Below are positions 25,270 to 38,300 of a stretch of 64,000 nucleotides of DNA, one piece after another. Position 1 is the stretch's first letter; each line of letters opens with the position of its first letter. Location: positions 3,792,498-3,856,497 of the forward strand of contig NC_064045.1 in NCBI RefSeq assembly GCF_932526225.1, written 5' to 3'. The DNA is from Nematostella vectensis. Taxonomy: Eukaryota; Cnidaria; Anthozoa; Actiniaria; Edwardsiidae. Below the pieces are notes generated by a model. It had not been told where the DNA came from. It made no database searches and was given only the letters and a program-made list of their open reading frames with translations. A program made the translations under genes and the position numbers.

Positions 25270-25970
25270 GGTTCTCCGTGTACAATCCTACTTGAAATAG
25301 GATTATCAAATTTTTCTTGCAAAATATGGATGTTTGCTTCCCATCTCCCCTCATTGGGCACACGTGTGTACAAAAGGCTTTGATCTAAAAAGGATTAGGT
25401 ATAAAAGGTAGCAAATGGGCGGTAAGGGGCAAACCTGTCTGGAGCCAAATATATAAAAATGAATATATAAGGATACCTACTACCTACATAACATATATGA
25501 TCATTTCCATCAAGAGACCGTGATGTACATCATGGTCTCTTGTTTACATTTATAATAATTATTATTTTCTAAATTCAAATTCTACAGCGATTTACCTAAC
25601 GGAATACATCTTTCATATGGCCACGTAAAGTTCACGCCTATGAATCTTCAAGAGAGATACGCCCTAACATCTCATGTCCGATTGTTCGATCGATAATTCC
25701 ACAAAAGATAAACCTAATGACCGCATCTAGTGTTTGTTTTATGCGACATATGCGACCATATGCGTCGTCCGTCCACTGAGAGTTATTTGCACAGCATTCG
25801 CCGTGAGAAGGGTGTGATCCGTTGCAGCAACCTTACCGTTCATGGTGGTTAAATTTGAAGATGATTTCAAGATAAAGCTATTTCCTTATCTTGAAGTCGA
25901 AAAGCCATCTTGTTTTGGCTTTTGACCTCCTGGAACCACTACTCTTCCTCGTTTTATTTTAGCTGCGGTC
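25270..25970. other. Intergenic, one 32-bp near-perfect palindrome
   Basis: No exon recognised. Bases 25511-25542 start 'caagagaccgtgatgt' and end with its complement except at one base pair. Confidence 0.5.
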
Positions 25971-25984
25971 GTCCCATTTCGGCT

Positions 25985-26330
25985 TGTCTTCGTCTGGTTT
26001 CGTTTGACGGCGCTTTTTTCCGTCTTTGTCTGGCTTGCTCTTCCTCTTTTTTTGTTGTTGTCTGGTTTCGGCTTGTCGTCGTCTAGCTTCAGCTAGTAGT
26101 CGTCTTTTTTTTGCTTGTTGTTGTCTGGTTTCGGCTATTGGTCGTCTAGCTTCGGCTGATGGTCGTCTGTTTTTGCTTGTTGTTGTCTGGTTTCGGCTAC
26201 TGGTCGTCTAGCTTCGGCTGTTGGTCGTCTAACTTCGGCTGCTGATCGTCTACCGTCGGCTGTTGGTTGTCTGGTTTCGAGTTTTGGTCGTCTGGTTTCG
26301 TGTTCTGGTCGTCAGGTTTCGGTAGTTGAG
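25985..26330. repeat. 21-bp minisatellite covering the end of the kinase gene
   Basis: Units such as 'ggtcgtctagcttcggctg' recur, more ragged to the left. Its right part (26197-about 26330) is coding on the minus strand and makes the 7-residue repeats (KPDDQN-type) of the kinase's C-terminal tail. The left part lies beyond the stop codon. Confidence 0.85.
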
Positions 26331-29300
26331 CACCGTCTTGGCAAGGAATAGGGTAGTCGCTTTCAAGAAGAGCCTCAGCAGAACTCCTGCCTTTCCGGGG
26401 GCTGGAGGAAAAATGTAAATGATGGCAGTATAGATAGGCAGACAGACTACCAAACACTCATATGTATTGCTTATTTTTCAAAAACGTTCCATCAGCAAGA
26501 CAACAAAATTACCGCATTAACAATACTCTACATTTTTTAAAACCTGGAATCCAAATACGGTGACTCCTTTGGGAGCGGCTTAAAAATTGCTATCCTTAAT
26601 CTAACGTCGTCCTGGGGGCTTAAAACTATGGCACGTCTAAATATATATAAAAAACACTGTGTCGTTAAAATCGATCACACGGTATTGGTGATAATGACGG
26701 AGATGGTGACCCTAGGACAGAAAAGGTAAGAAAAAGAATGGGAAAAACAAATTTATTTTAAGTGTATACTAAAAAAACAGGTTTAAAATTTCATAAATAG
26801 AAAAGGTGAACTCGTTTTCCAGGTTTACTGGAAACACTGCTATATTTTTATAACATAAAGTAGATAACAAACAAATTCATTTACAAAATATTTCCAGTCG
26901 ATTCCCAGACCCGTTCCTCTGATTCCAAGAATTCCTTGTTCGTATTGTTACCTCCCCGGTTGGCTGGAAAATTCTTATCACTTTTCCAACAACCAATAGA
27001 TTGGTTATTCTGAACCTACCAGATACATTTGGCCAGGAAATTCTTGCAAATGTCTGAGGCGCTATCTGGCACATTGACCCGGTAGGTGCTAATCCGTAAC
27101 ATCGCCTGCATGTGGTTAGTTATGTCATCCAGGTGTAACGGCGGCTTCCCAAACAGCATCTCGATTATCGTGCACCCCAGACTCCTAACATTCAAACCGA
27201 AATTTGACCACTTATGAAATAAAGTGATCAGTCATAACACAGGAACTAAACGTTAAAAACTATAACAAGCTAGCTCTAACTGCGCTTTCTTACGTGACAG
27301 TCCAACTTAATGGGATACTTTAAATACCTTTCTTAAATTAGTGGTCGATATACGTTAGTTACATAGATCTTCATGTCTCATAATCTGATTATGGGTTTGC
27401 ATTGCCACAGCAGTTCATAACTCATCCTTTAGGGTCTTTAGGTTTTCGGCAGGGTGAAACAGGGGATTTGGGCAGGATGAAATAGGGGATTTGGGCTGGG
27501 TGAAATAGGGGATTTGGGCTGGGTGAAATATGGGATTTGGGCAGGGTGAAATAGGGGATTTGGGCAGGGTGAAATAGGGGATTTGGGCAGGGTGAAATAG
27601 GGGATTTGGGCAGGGTGAAATAGGGGATTTGGGCAGGGTGAAATAGGGGATTTGGGCTGGGTGAAATAGGGGATTTGGGCAGGTTGAAATAGGGGATTTG
27701 GGCAGGGTGAAATAAGGGATTTGGGCAGGGTGAAATAGGGGATTTGGGCAAGGTGAAATAGGGGATTTGGGCAGGGTGAAATAGGGGATTTGGGCAAGGT
27801 GAAATAGGGGATTTAAGCAGGGTGAAATAGGGGATTTGGGCAGGGTGAAATAGGGGATTTGGGCAAGGTGAAATAGGGGATTTGGGCAGGGTGAAATAGG
27901 GGATTTGGGCAAGGTGAAATAGGGGATTTAAGCAGGGTGAAATAGGGGATTTGGGCAGGGTAAAAGGGTAAAATAGGGGATTTGGGCAGGGTGAAATAGG
28001 GGATTTGGGCAGGGTGAAATAGGGGATTTGGGCAGAATGAAATAACGGATTTGGGCAGGGTGAAATAAGGGATTTGGGCAGGGTGAAATAGGGGATTTGG
28101 GCAGGGTGAAATGGGAATTTTGGGCAGGGTAAAATAGGGGATTTGGGCAGGGTAAAATAGGGGATTTGGGCAGGGTGAAATAGGGGATTTGGGCAGGGTG
28201 AAATAGGGGATTTGGGCAGGGTGAAATAGGGGATTTGGGCAGGGTGAAATAGGGGATTTGGGCAGGGTGAAATAGGGGATTTGGGCTGGGTGAAATAGGG
28301 GATTTGGGCAGGTTGAAATAGGGGATTTGGGCAGGGTGAAATAAGGGATTTGGGCAGGGTGAAGTAGGGGATTTGGGCAAGGTGAAATTTGGGATTTGGG
28401 CAGGGTGAAATAGGGGATTTGGGCAGGGTGAAATAGGGGATTTGGGCAGGGTGAAATAGGGGATTTGGGCAAGGTGAAATAGGGGATTTGGGCAGGGCGA
28501 AATAGGGGATTTGGGCAAGGTGAAATAGGGGATTTGGGCAGGGTGAAATAGGGGATTTGGGCAGGGTGAAATAGGGGATTTGGGCAGGGTGAAATAGGGG
28601 ATTTGGGCAGGGTGAAATAGGGGATTTGGGCAAGGTGAAATAGGGGATTTGGGCAGGGCGAAATAGGGGATTTGGGCAAGGTGAAATAGGGGATTTGGGC
28701 AGGGTGAAACAGGGGATTTGGGCAGGGTGAAATAGGGGATTTGGGCAGGGCGAAATAGGGGATTTGGGCAGGGTGAAATAGGGGATTTGGGCAGGGTGAA
28801 ATAGGGGATTTGGGCAGGGCGAAAAAGGGGATTTGGGCAGGGTGAAATAGGGGATTTGGGCAGGGTGAAATAGGGGATTTGGGCAGGGTGAAATAGGGGA
28901 TTTGGGCAGGGTGAAATAGGGGATTTGGGCAGGGTGAAATAGGGGATTTGGGCAGGGTGAAATAGGGGATTTGGGCAGGGTGAAATAAGGGATTTGGGCA
29001 AAGTGAAATAAGGGATTTGGGCAGGTTGAAATAGGGGATTTGGGCATGGTGAAAAAGGGGATTTGGGCAGGGTGAAATAGGGGATTTGGGCAGGGTGAAA
29101 TAGGGGATTTGGGCAGGGTGAAATAGGGGATTTGGGCAGGGTAAAATAAGGGATTTGAGCAGGGTGAAATAAGGGATTTGGGCAGGGTGGAACAGGGGAT
29201 TTGGGCAGGGTGAAATAGGGGATTTGGGCAGGGTGAAATAAGGGATTTGGGAAGGTTGAAATAAGGGATTTGGGCAGGGTGAAATAAGGGATTTGGGCAG

Positions 29301-32300
29301 GGTCAAATAGGGGATTTGGGCAGGGTGAAATAGGGGATTTGGGCTGGGTGAAAGAGGGGATTTGGGCAGGTTGAAATAGGGGATTTGGGCAGGGTGAAAT
29401 AAGGGATTTGGGCAGGGTAAAGTAGGGAATTTGGGCAGGGTGAAATATGGGATTTGGGCAGGGTGAAATAGGGGATTTGGGCAAGGTGAAATAGGGGATT
29501 TGGGCAGGGTGAAATAGGGGATTTGGGCAGGGTGAAATAGGGGATTTAAGCAAGGTGAAATAGGGGATTTGGGCAGGGTAAAATAAGGGATTTGAGCAGG
29601 GTGAAATAAGGGATTTGGGCAGGGTGGAACAAGGGATTTGGGCAGGGTGAAATAGGGGATTTGGGCAGGGTGAAATAAGGGATTTGGGCAAAGTGAAATA
29701 AGGGATTTGGGCAGGTTGAAATAGGGGATTTGGGCATGGTGAAATAGGGGATTTGGGCAGGGTGAAATAGGGGATTGGGGCAGGGTGAAATAGGGAATTT
29801 GGGCAGGGTGAAATAAGGGATTTGGGCAAAGTGAAATAAGGGATTTGGGCAGGTTGAAATAGGGGATTTGGGCATGGTGAAATAGGGGATTTGGGCAGGG
29901 TGAAATAGGGGATTTGGGCAGGGTGAAATAGGGGATTTGGGCAGGGTAAAATAAGGGATTTGAGCAGGGTGAAATAAGGGATTTGGGCAGGGTGGAACAA
30001 GGGATTTGGGCAGGGTGAAATAGGGGATTTGGGCAGGGTGAAATAAGGGATTTGGGCAGGTTGAAATAAGGGATTTGGGCAGGGTGAAATAAGGGATTTG
30101 GGCAGGGTGAAATAGGGGATTTGGGCAGGGTGAAATAGGGGATTTGGGCTGGGTGAAAGAGGGGATTTGGGCAGGTTGAAATAGGGGATTTGGGCAGGGT
30201 GAATTAAGGGATTTGGGCAGGGTAAAGTAGGGAATTTGGGCAGGGTGAAATATGGGATTTGGGCAGGGTGAAATAGGGGATTTGGGCAAGGTGAAATAGG
30301 GGATTTGGGCAGGGTGAAATAGGGGATTTGGGCAGGGTGAAATAGGGGATTTGGGCAAGGTGAAATAGGGGATTTGGGCAGGGTGAAATAGGGGATTTGG
30401 GCAGGGTGAAATAGGGGATTTGGGCAGGGTGAAATAGGGGATTTGGGCAGGGTGAAATAGGGGATTTGGGCAGGGTGAAATAGGGGATTTGGGCAGGGTG
30501 AAATAGGGGATTTGGGCAGGGTGAAATAGGGGATTTGGGCTGGGTGAAATAGGGGATTTGGGCAGGTTGAAATAGGGGATTTGGGCAGGGTGAAATAAGG
30601 GATTTGGGCAGGGTGAAATAGGGGATTTGGGCAAGGTGAAATAGGGGATTTGGGCAGGGTGAAATAGGGGATTTGGGCAAGGTGAAATAGGGGATTTAAG
30701 CAGGGTGAAATAGGGGATTTGGGCAGGGTAAAATAGGGGATTTGGGCAGGGTGAAATAGGGGATTTGGGCAGGGTGAAATAGGGGATTTGGGCAGAATGA
30801 AATAAGGGATTTGGGCAGGGTGAAATAAGGGATTTGGGCAGGGTGAAATAGGGGATTTGGGCAGGGTGAAATGGGAATTTTGGGCAGGGTAAAATAGGGG
30901 ATTTGGGCAGGGTAAAATAGGGGATTTGGGCAGGGTGAAATAGGGGATTTGGGCAGGGTAAAATAGGGGATTTGGGCAGGGTGAAATAGGGGATTTGGGC
31001 AGGGTGAAATAGGGGATTTGGGCAGGGTGAAATAGGGGATTTGGGCTGGGTGAAATAGGGGATTTGGGCAGGTTGAAATAGGGGATTTGGGCAGGGTGAA
31101 ATAAGGGATTTGGGCAGGGTGAAGTAGGGGATTTGGGCAAGGTGAAATTTGGGATTTGGGCAGGGTGAAATAGGGGATTTGGGCAAGGTGAAATAGGGGA
31201 TTTGGGCAGGGTGAAATAGGGGATTTGGGCAAGGTGAAATAGGGGATTTGGGCAGGGCGAAATAGGGGATTTGGGCAAGGTGAAATAGGGGATTTGGGCA
31301 GGGTGAAATAGGGGATTTGGGCAGGGTGAAATAGGGGATTTGGGCAGGGTGAAATAGGGGATTTGGGCAGGGTGAAATAGGGGATTTGGGCAAGGTGAAA
31401 TAGGGGATTTGGGCAGGACGAAATAGGGGATTTGGGCAAGGTGAAATAGGGGATTTGGGCAGGGTGAAACAGGGGATTTGGGCAGGGTGAAATAGGGGAT
31501 TTGGGCAGGGCGAAATAGGGGATTTGGGCAGGGTGAAATAGGGGATTTGGGCAGGGTGAAATAGGGGATTTGGGCAGGGCGAAAAAGGGGATTTGGGCAG
31601 GGTGAAATAGGGGATTTGGGCAGGGTGAAATAGGGGATTTGGGCAGGGTGAAATAGGGGATTTGGGCAGGGTGAAATAGGGGATTTGGGCAGGGTGAAAT
31701 AGGGGATTTGGGCAGGGTGAAATAGGGGATTTGGGCAGGGTGAAATAAGGGATTTGGGCAAAGTGAAATAAGGGATTTGGGCAGGTTGAAATAGGGGATT
31801 TGGGCATGGTGAAATAGGGGATTTGGGCAGGGTGAAATAGGGGATTTGGGCAGGGTGAAATAGGGGATTTGGGCAGGGTGAAATAGGGGATTTGGGCAGG
31901 GTAAAATAAGGGATTTGAGCAGGGTGAAATAAGGGATTTGGGCAGGGTGGAACAGGGGATTTGGGCAGGGTGAAATAGGGGATTTGGGCAGGGTGAAATA
32001 AGGGATTTGGGAAGGTTGAAATAAGGGATTTGGGCAGGGTGAAATAAGGGATTTGGGCAGGGTCAAATAGGGGATTTGGGCAGGGTGAAATAGGGGATTT
32101 GGGCTGGGTGAAAGAGGGGATTTGGGCAGGTTGAAATAGGGGATTTGGGCAGGGTGAAATAAGGGATTTGGGCAGGGTAAAGTAGGGAATTTGGGCAGGG
32201 TGAAATATGGGATTTGGGCAGGGTGAAATAGGGGATTTGGGCAAGGTGAAATAGGGGATTTGGGCAGGGTGAAATAGGGGATTTGGGCAGGGTGAAATAG

Positions 32301-35300
32301 GGGATTTGGGCAAGGTGAAATAGGGGATTTGGGCAGGGTAAAATAAGGGATTTGAGCAGGGTGAAATAAGGGATTTGGGCAGGGTGGAACAAGGGATTTG
32401 GGCAGGGTGAAATAGGGGATTTGGGCAGGGTGAAATAAGGGATTTGGGCAAAGTGAAATAAGGGATTTGGGCAGGTTGAAATAGGGGATTTGGGCATGGT
32501 GAAATAGGGGATTTGGGCAGGGTGAAATAGGGGATTGGGGCAGGGTGAAATAGGGAATTTGGGCAGGGTGAAATAAGGGATTTGGGCAATGTGAAATAAG
32601 GGATTTGGGCAGGTTGAAATAGGGGATTTGGGCATGGTGAAATAGGGGATTTGGGCAGGGTGAAATAGGGGATTTGGGCAGGGTGAAATAGGGGATTTGG
32701 GCAGGGTAAAATAAGGGATTTGAGCAGGGTGAAATAAGGGATTTGGGCAGGGTGGAACAAGGGATTTGGGCAGGGTGAAATAGGGGATTTGGGCAGGGTG
32801 AAATAGGGGATTTGGGCAGGGTAAAATAAGGGATTTGAGCAGGGTGAAATAAGGGATTTGGGCAGGGTGGAACAAGGGATTTGGGCAGGGTGAAATAGGG
32901 GATTTGGGCAGGGTGAAATAAGGGATTTGGGCAGGTTGAAATAAGGGATTTGAGCAGGGTGAAATAAGGGATTTGGGCAGGGTGAAATAGGGGATTTGGG
33001 CAGGGTGAAATAGGGGATTTGGGCTGGGTGAAAGAGGGGATTTGGGCAGGTTGAAATAGGGGATTTGGGCAGGGTGAAATAAGGGATTTGGGCAGGGTAA
33101 AGTAGGGAATTTGGGCAGGGTGAAATATGGGATTTGGGCAGGGTGAAATAGGGGATTTGGGCAAGGTGAAATAGGGGATTTGGGCAGGGTGAAATAGGGG
33201 ATTTGGGCAGGGTGAAATAGGGGATTTGGGCAAGGTGAAATAGGGGATTTGGGCAGGGTGAAATAGGGGATTTCGGCAGGGTGAAATAGGGGATTTGGGC
33301 AGGGTGAAATAGGGGATTTGGGCAGGGTGAAATAGGGGATTTGGGCAGGGTGAAATAGGGGATTTGGGCAGGGTGAAATAGGGGATTTGGGCAGGGTGAA
33401 ATAGGGGATTTGGGCTGGGTGAAATAGGGGATTTGGGCAGGTTGAAATAGGGGATTTGGGCAGGGTGAAATAAGGGATTTGGGCAGGGTGAAATAGGGGA
33501 TTTGGGCAAGGTGAAATAGGGGATTTGGGCAGGGTGAAATAGGGGATTTGGGCAAGGTGAAATAGGGGATTTAAGCAGGGTGAAATAGGGGATTTGGGCA
33601 GGGTAAAATAGGGGATTTGGGCAGGGTGAAATAGGGGATTTGGGCAGGGTGAAATAGGGGATTTGGGCAGAATGAAATAACGGATTTGGGCAGGGTGAAA
33701 TAAGGGATTTGGGCAGGGTGAAATAGGGGATTTGGGCAGGGTGAAATGGGAATTTTGGGCAGGGTAAAATAGGGGATTTGGGCAGGGTAAAATAGGGGAT
33801 TTGGGCAGGGTGAAATAGGGGATTTGGGCAGGGTGAAATAGGGGATTTGGGCAGGGTGAAATAGGGGATTTGGGCAGGGTGAAATAGGGGATTTGGGCAG
33901 GGTGAAATAGGGGATTTGGGCTGGGTGAAATAGGGGATTTGGGCAGGTTGAAATAGGGGATTTGGGCAGGGTGAAATAAGGGATTTGGGCAGGGTGAAGT
34001 AGGGGATTTGGGCAAGGTGAAATTTGGGATTTGGGCAGGGTGAAATAGGGGATTTGGGCAAGGTGAAATAGGGGATTTGGGCAGGGTGAAATAGGGGATT
34101 TGGGCAAGGTGAAATAGGGGATTTGGGCAGGGCGAAATAGGGGATTTGGGCAAGGTGAAATAGGGGATTTGGGCAGGGTGAAATAGGGGATTTGGGCAGG
34201 GTGAAATAGGGGATTTGGGCAGGGTGAAATAGGGGATTTGGGCAGGGTGAAATAGGGGATTTGGGCAAGGTGAAATAGGGGATTTGGGCAGGGCGAAATA
34301 GGGGATTTGGGCAAGGTGAAATAGGGGATTTGGGCTGGGTGAAACAGGGGATTTGGGCAGGGTGAAATAGGGGATTTGGGCAGGGCGAAATAGGGGATTT
34401 GGGCAGGGTGAAATAGGGGATTTGGGCAGGGTGAAATAGGGGATTTGGGCAGGGCGAAAAAGGGGATTTGGGCAGGGTGAAATAGGGGATTTGGGCAGGG
34501 TGAAATAGGGGATTTGGGCAGGGTGAAATAGGGGATTTGGGCAGGGTGAAATAGGGGATTTGGGCAGGGTGAAATAGGGGATTTGGGCAGGGTGAAATAG
34601 GGGATTTGGGCAGGGTGAAATAAGGGATTTGGGCAAAGTGAAATAAGGGATTTGGGCAGGTTGAAATAGGGGATTTGGGCATGGTGAAATAGGGGATTTG
34701 GGCAGGGTGAAATAAGGGATTTGGGCAGGGTGAAATAGGGGATTTGGGCAGGGTGAAATAGGGGATTTGGGCAGGGTAAAATAAGGGATTTGAGCAGGGT
34801 GAAATAAGGGATTTGGGCAGGGTGGAACAGGGGATTTGGGCAGGGTGAAATAGGGGATTTGGGCAGGGTGAAATAAGGGATTTGGGAAGGTTGAAATAAG
34901 GGATTTGGGCAGGGTGAAATAAGGGATTTGGGCAGGGTCAAATAGGGGATTTGGGCAGGGTGAAATAGGGGATTTGGGCTGGGTGAAAGAGGGGATTTGG
35001 GCAGGTTGAAATAGGGGATTTGGGCAGGGTGAAATAAGGGATTTGGGCAGGGTAAAGTAGGGAATTTGGGCAGGGTGAAATATGGGATTTGGGCAGGGTG
35101 AAATAGGAGATTTGGGCAAGGTGAAATAGGGGATTTGGGCAGGGTGAAATAGGGGATTTGGGCAGGGTGAAATAGGGGATTTGGGCAAGGTGAAATAGGG
35201 GATTTGGGCAGGGTAAAATAAGGGATTTGAGCAGGGTGAAATAAGGGATTTGGGCAGGGTGGAACAAGGGATTTGGGCAAGGTGAAATAGGGGATTTGGG

Positions 35301-38300
35301 CAGGGTGAAATAAGGGATTTGGGCAAAGTGAAATAAGGGATTTGGGCAGGTTGAAATAGGGGATTTGGGCATGGTGAAATAGGGGATTTGGGCAGGGTGA
35401 AATAGGGGATTGGGGCAGGGTGAAATAGGGAATTTGGGCAGGGTGAAATAAGGGATTTGGGCAAAGTGAAATAAGGGATTTGGGCAGGTTGAAATAGGGG
35501 ATTTGGGCATGGTGAAATAGGGGATTTGGGCAGGGTGAAATAGGGGATTTGGGCAGGGTGAAATAGGGGATTTGGGCAGGGTAAAATAAGGGATTTGAGC
35601 AGGGTGAAATAAGGGATTTGGGCAGGGTGGAACAAGGGATTTGGGCAGGGTGAAATAGGGGATTTGGGCAGGGTGAAATAAGGGATTTGGGCAGGTTGAA
35701 ATAAGGGATTTGGGCAGGGTGAAATAAGAGATTTGGGCAGGGTGAAATAGGGGATTTGGGCAGGGTGAAATAGGGGATTTGGGCTGGGTGAAAGAGGGGA
35801 TTTGGGCAGGTTGAAATAGGGGATTTGGGCAGGGTGAAATAAGGGATTTGGGCAGGGTAAAGTAGGGAATTTGGGCAGGGTGAAATATGGGATTTGGGCA
35901 GGGTGAAATAGGGGATTTGGGCAAGGTGAAATAGGGGATTTGGGCAGGGTGAAATAGGGGATTTGGGCAGGGTGAAATAGGGGATTTGGGCAAGGTGAAA
36001 TAGGGGATTTGGGCAGGGTGAAATAGGGGATTTGGGCAGGGTGAAATAGGGGATTTGGGCAGGGTGAAATAGGGGATTTGGGCAGGGTGAAATAGGGGAT
36101 TTGGGCAGGGTGAAATAGGGGATTTGGGCAGGGTGAAATAGGGGATTTGGGCAGGGTGAAATAGGGGATTTGGGCAGGGTGAAATAGGGGATTTGGGCAG
36201 GGTGAAATAGGGGATTTGGGCAGGGTGAAATAGGGAATTTGGGCAGGGTGAAATAGGGGATTTGGGGGGGGGAATAGGGGATTTGGGCAGGGTGAAATAG
36301 GGGATTTGGGCAGGTTGAAATAGGGTATTTGGGCAGGGTAAAATAGGGAATTTGGGCAGGGTGAAATAAGTGATTTGGGCAGGTTGAAATAGGGGATTTG
36401 GGCATGGTGAAATAGGGGGTTTGGGCAGGGTGAAATAAATGATTTGGGCAGGTTGAAATAGGGGATTTGGACATGGTGAAATAGGGAATTTGGGCAGGTT
36501 GAAATAGGGGATTTGGGCAGGTTGAAATAGGAGATTTGGGCAGGGTGAAGTAAGGGATTTGGGCAGGGTGAAATAGGGGATTTGGGCAGGGTGAAATAGG
36601 GGATTTGGGCAGGGTGTGATAGGGGATTTGGGCAGGTTGAAATAGGGTATTTGGGCAGGGTGGAATAGGATATTTGGGCAGGTTGAAATAGGGGATTTGG
36701 GCAGGATGAAATAGGTATATTTGTGATACAAGGTATTGATAAAGCTAGGGTGTAGGTAAGATCCAGGAAGCCTCACCAGATATCAGTGTTTTTTCCATAG
36801 CGCTCCCCTAACATGAGCTCTGGACTGGTCCAATAGACAGATGCTGTAAAGGAGCTACTAGCGTATACCCCTGTACTTGTGACCACTCCCTAGAGAGGAA
36901 AGAGGTTGTTTTACACGTACAACATCATATTCACCTCATTTTACCCCACAATGTATGCTACCCAACATTTTATTTTGCAACATGTCGCACAATGACTTTT
37001 GTTGCAAATTATATCGCATAACAATCTGTGTAAAATTACCTTTTTAAGACGATGTACTTAGCACAATACTTTATCATTATATGCAGGAGACATGCGAATT
37101 CTAAACTCAGTTCAACACATACCTCCACTGCATGTGCAATGCCGAAATCAGTCAACTTTAGAAATCTTTTTTCTTTGTCCAGCAAAATATTAGCTCCTGA
37201 AAAAGGCACAGATCATATTTCAGCGTAACAACAACAGAAAGCACAAGTCATTAGTATAATGAACAATAGTATAGTTAATAAGTGATCAAGTATTTAAGTT
37301 AAAGTGTAATCACTCAGAGCAAATTGGATCTAATTTCCCTATACTACTCCTTGGAGTTCTCTCTTTCTTGTCAGACTGTTAGTCCTAGAGACCAAACATA
37401 GAAATATAAATGGAATGAAAACCAGTGCAAACGTGGCTTACAAAAGACGTAGACTAAAGACTCGTATCCGAGTGAAAACCGGTCATCTGACAACTGCACA
37501 CAAAGTGCAGAATGACATATTAATAGAGACTAAGCTTTGGTAGGGTCAGCATAGTGGACTAGAGCTCTATGGAATGCATTTACAAATGCTGTAAACTCTG
37601 AAATCACAGACAAGTGACAAAATAAAGATAATGAGAGCACTTTACGTCAGAAACAATATTAAAATGTAATAAATTATTTGGCCAATATTATGGCCATCCA
37701 CATTCACATTTTAAAATGATTTTGTGTGTTTGTTAACTGCTTTTTAACATTTAATTCGGCCTAACCCCTCGAGCAATGTAGGAGCTGTAAATACTGTATT
37801 CCAATCAGAGTTGGGTTGGCTTTTATCTAAAAGGGACTGTGTCAGGAGTTTACGTGGAACACCACTAACTCTCTAAGAGGAAAAATGGAAAGTAAACAGA
37901 AACTTAAGAAACGAAATGTGAATTATGTTTGTGGTTTTCTTTGTCTTTAATATATTTGATATCAAAGTTTTAATCTCACAACAAACACTGTGCATAATCT
38001 CCATGCACAACAGAAGCAGAAATAATGATCTGGCTCCCTTAAATAATAAACTAATTATGTGGGAAATCTCAAAACAACCACCTAAAACAACGTTGCATCC
38101 ATCATTTATTAGTTTCAATTGAAAATATTGAAATATCTAAATGGATGCTTTATTGCACTTGATATTTTCTAGATTTGCAAATGGCGGCTGACTTAGACTC
38201 TTTAATTTACTTACCCTTGAGATCCCTATGAATGATGTTCACATCGTGTAGAAATGACAGTCCCTTAAGAATCTGCCATACGTACTGGCGCACAGTCTCC

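Noticed and set aside
27447-36714. CRISPR-like or other repeat-spacer array
   Set aside because: Units abut without unique spacers, and this is an animal genome. The same applies to the 43-bp array at 21950-24075.
27415-36776. Very long minus-strand ORFs (up to 1875 aa) rich in Pro, Ile, Phe, Ser
   Set aside because: They are the 23-bp satellite read in all three frames; the unit has no stop codon on that strand, and the array lies in an intron of the kinase gene.
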